From: Isoptericola peretonis
GTDB taxonomy: Bacteria > Actinomycetota > Actinomycetes > Actinomycetales > Cellulomonadaceae
Assembly (NCBI GenBank): GCA_023241745.1
Contig: JALQCY010000002.1
Coordinates: forward strand, 868,001 to 932,000
DNA length: 64,000 nucleotides
Direction of reading: 5' to 3'
The translations under genes and the position numbers were made by a program. Under the pieces are notes generated by a model. The model had not been told where the DNA came from. It did not search any database and saw nothing but the letters and a program-made list of their open reading frames with translations. This document shows, piece after piece, positions 63,710 through 64,000 of this stretch (position 1 is its first letter; each line of letters opens with the position of its first letter).

Positions 63710-64000
63710 TCAGGCGCGCAGCTCCGGCACGCTCGCCGGGTCCACCGGTGCACCGGCGTCCGCCGCGGCCCACGCGGCGGCACAGGCCGCCCGGATCACG
63801 TCGATGCCGGTCGGGCCCTGCCGGTCCAGCTCGAGGGCGCCGTCCGCCACGCGAGCCGCGCGGCCCGCGCACGTCCACCAGCCGTCCGCCCCTGCGCCCG
63901 GGAGGGGGTGCGGCTCCAGCAGCGCGCGCAGGTCGCCGCCGAGGAAGTCCGGCCTCAGGCCGGCCTCGGCCAGCACGGCGTCGCGGGCCGACGACACCCC
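63710..64000 (-). CDS. HAD-IIA family hydrolase, C-terminal end, cut by window edge
   Basis: The frame is open to the last base; 96 residues are visible. DAVLAEAGLRPDFLGGDLRALLEPHP and GIDVIRAACAAAWAAADAG match the C-terminus of Rv1692-type HAD-IIA phosphatases. Catalytic motifs lie outside the window. Synteny (HAD, small protein, tlyA, nadK, recN) supports this. Confidence 0.75.
   Translation of the reverse strand, partial: GVSSARDAVLAEAGLRPDFLGGDLRALLEPHPLPGAGADGWWTCAGRAARVADGALELDRQGPTGIDVIRAACAAAWAAADAGAPVDPASVPELRA

Overview
The window is very GC-rich and dense with genes. It has frequent GTG/TTG starts, 1-4 bp stop/start overlaps, and many promoters whose -10 box lies 6-8 nt before the start codon. 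Together with the gene content (glgC/glgM, a mycobacterial-type fabG-inhA pair, the suf operon beside ctaA, and the tlyA-nadK-recN-steA-mctB-murJ-pyrG block) this indicates an actinobacterium. Order Micrococcales, around Cellulomonadaceae/Promicromonosporaceae, is my best guess; this is inference without a database search. No rRNA, tRNA, CRISPR, insertion sequence or phage gene was seen, and no gap of 300 bases or more lacks a gene.

Layout. 1-5.2 kb: end of a GH84 hexosaminidase, a TrmH/SpoU methyltransferase, an AraC regulator divergent from an NAD(P)-binding reductase, and a GNAT. 5.2-9.8 kb: a TetR-controlled heterodimeric ABC exporter with one degenerate ATP site. 9.9-13.5 kb: stomatin/NfeD pair, a lone ABC ATPase and an unknown protein. 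13.6-16.9 kb: divergent glgM/glgC plus a SerB-like phosphatase. 16.9-18.9 kb: NCS1 permease with an isochorismatase-family hydrolase. 18.9-24.7 kb: SixA, InhA/FabI, FabG, DUF3099, a small Cys protein, SURF1 and an ABC-F ATPase. 24.8-28.0 kb: a DUF2809-VanY fusion, a peptidase S51 and a zinc metallopeptidase sharing a large inverted repeat with it.

28.0-34.2 kb is the most unusual part. An ATP-grasp enzyme, a processive GT2 glycosyltransferase and a membrane-anchored extracellular protein run head-on (3 nt apart) into a two-component system. Its response regulator has a PIG-L (LmbE) deacetylase as output domain. I read this as a candidate signal-controlled amino-sugar glycan system. Just upstream of the two-component pair (34.3-35.8 kb) is a short editing-less threonyl-tRNA synthetase. 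It is preceded by what looks like a complete ribosome-mediated attenuator: leaderless 16-aa peptide with three consecutive Thr codons, 1:2, 2:3 and 3:4 pairings, and a terminator.

35.8-42.7 kb is the Fe-S assembly operon sufR-B-D-Rieske-C-S-U-T. 42.8-46.4 kb holds a DUF308 protein, an ABC pair and heme A synthase, matching the mycobacterial order next to suf. 46.4-52.4 kb: a class IV aminotransferase, DrrAB-type exporter and a large AfsR/SARP-type regulator facing it. 52.4-64 kb is one long minus-strand block matching the M. tuberculosis Rv1692-Rv1700 order: HAD hydrolase (partial), two small proteins, TlyA, NAD kinase, RecN, SteA, SteB/MctB, a MraY-like transferase, MurJ, CTP synthase and a NUDIX hydrolase. 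It links cofactor and nucleotide supply with envelope assembly and division.
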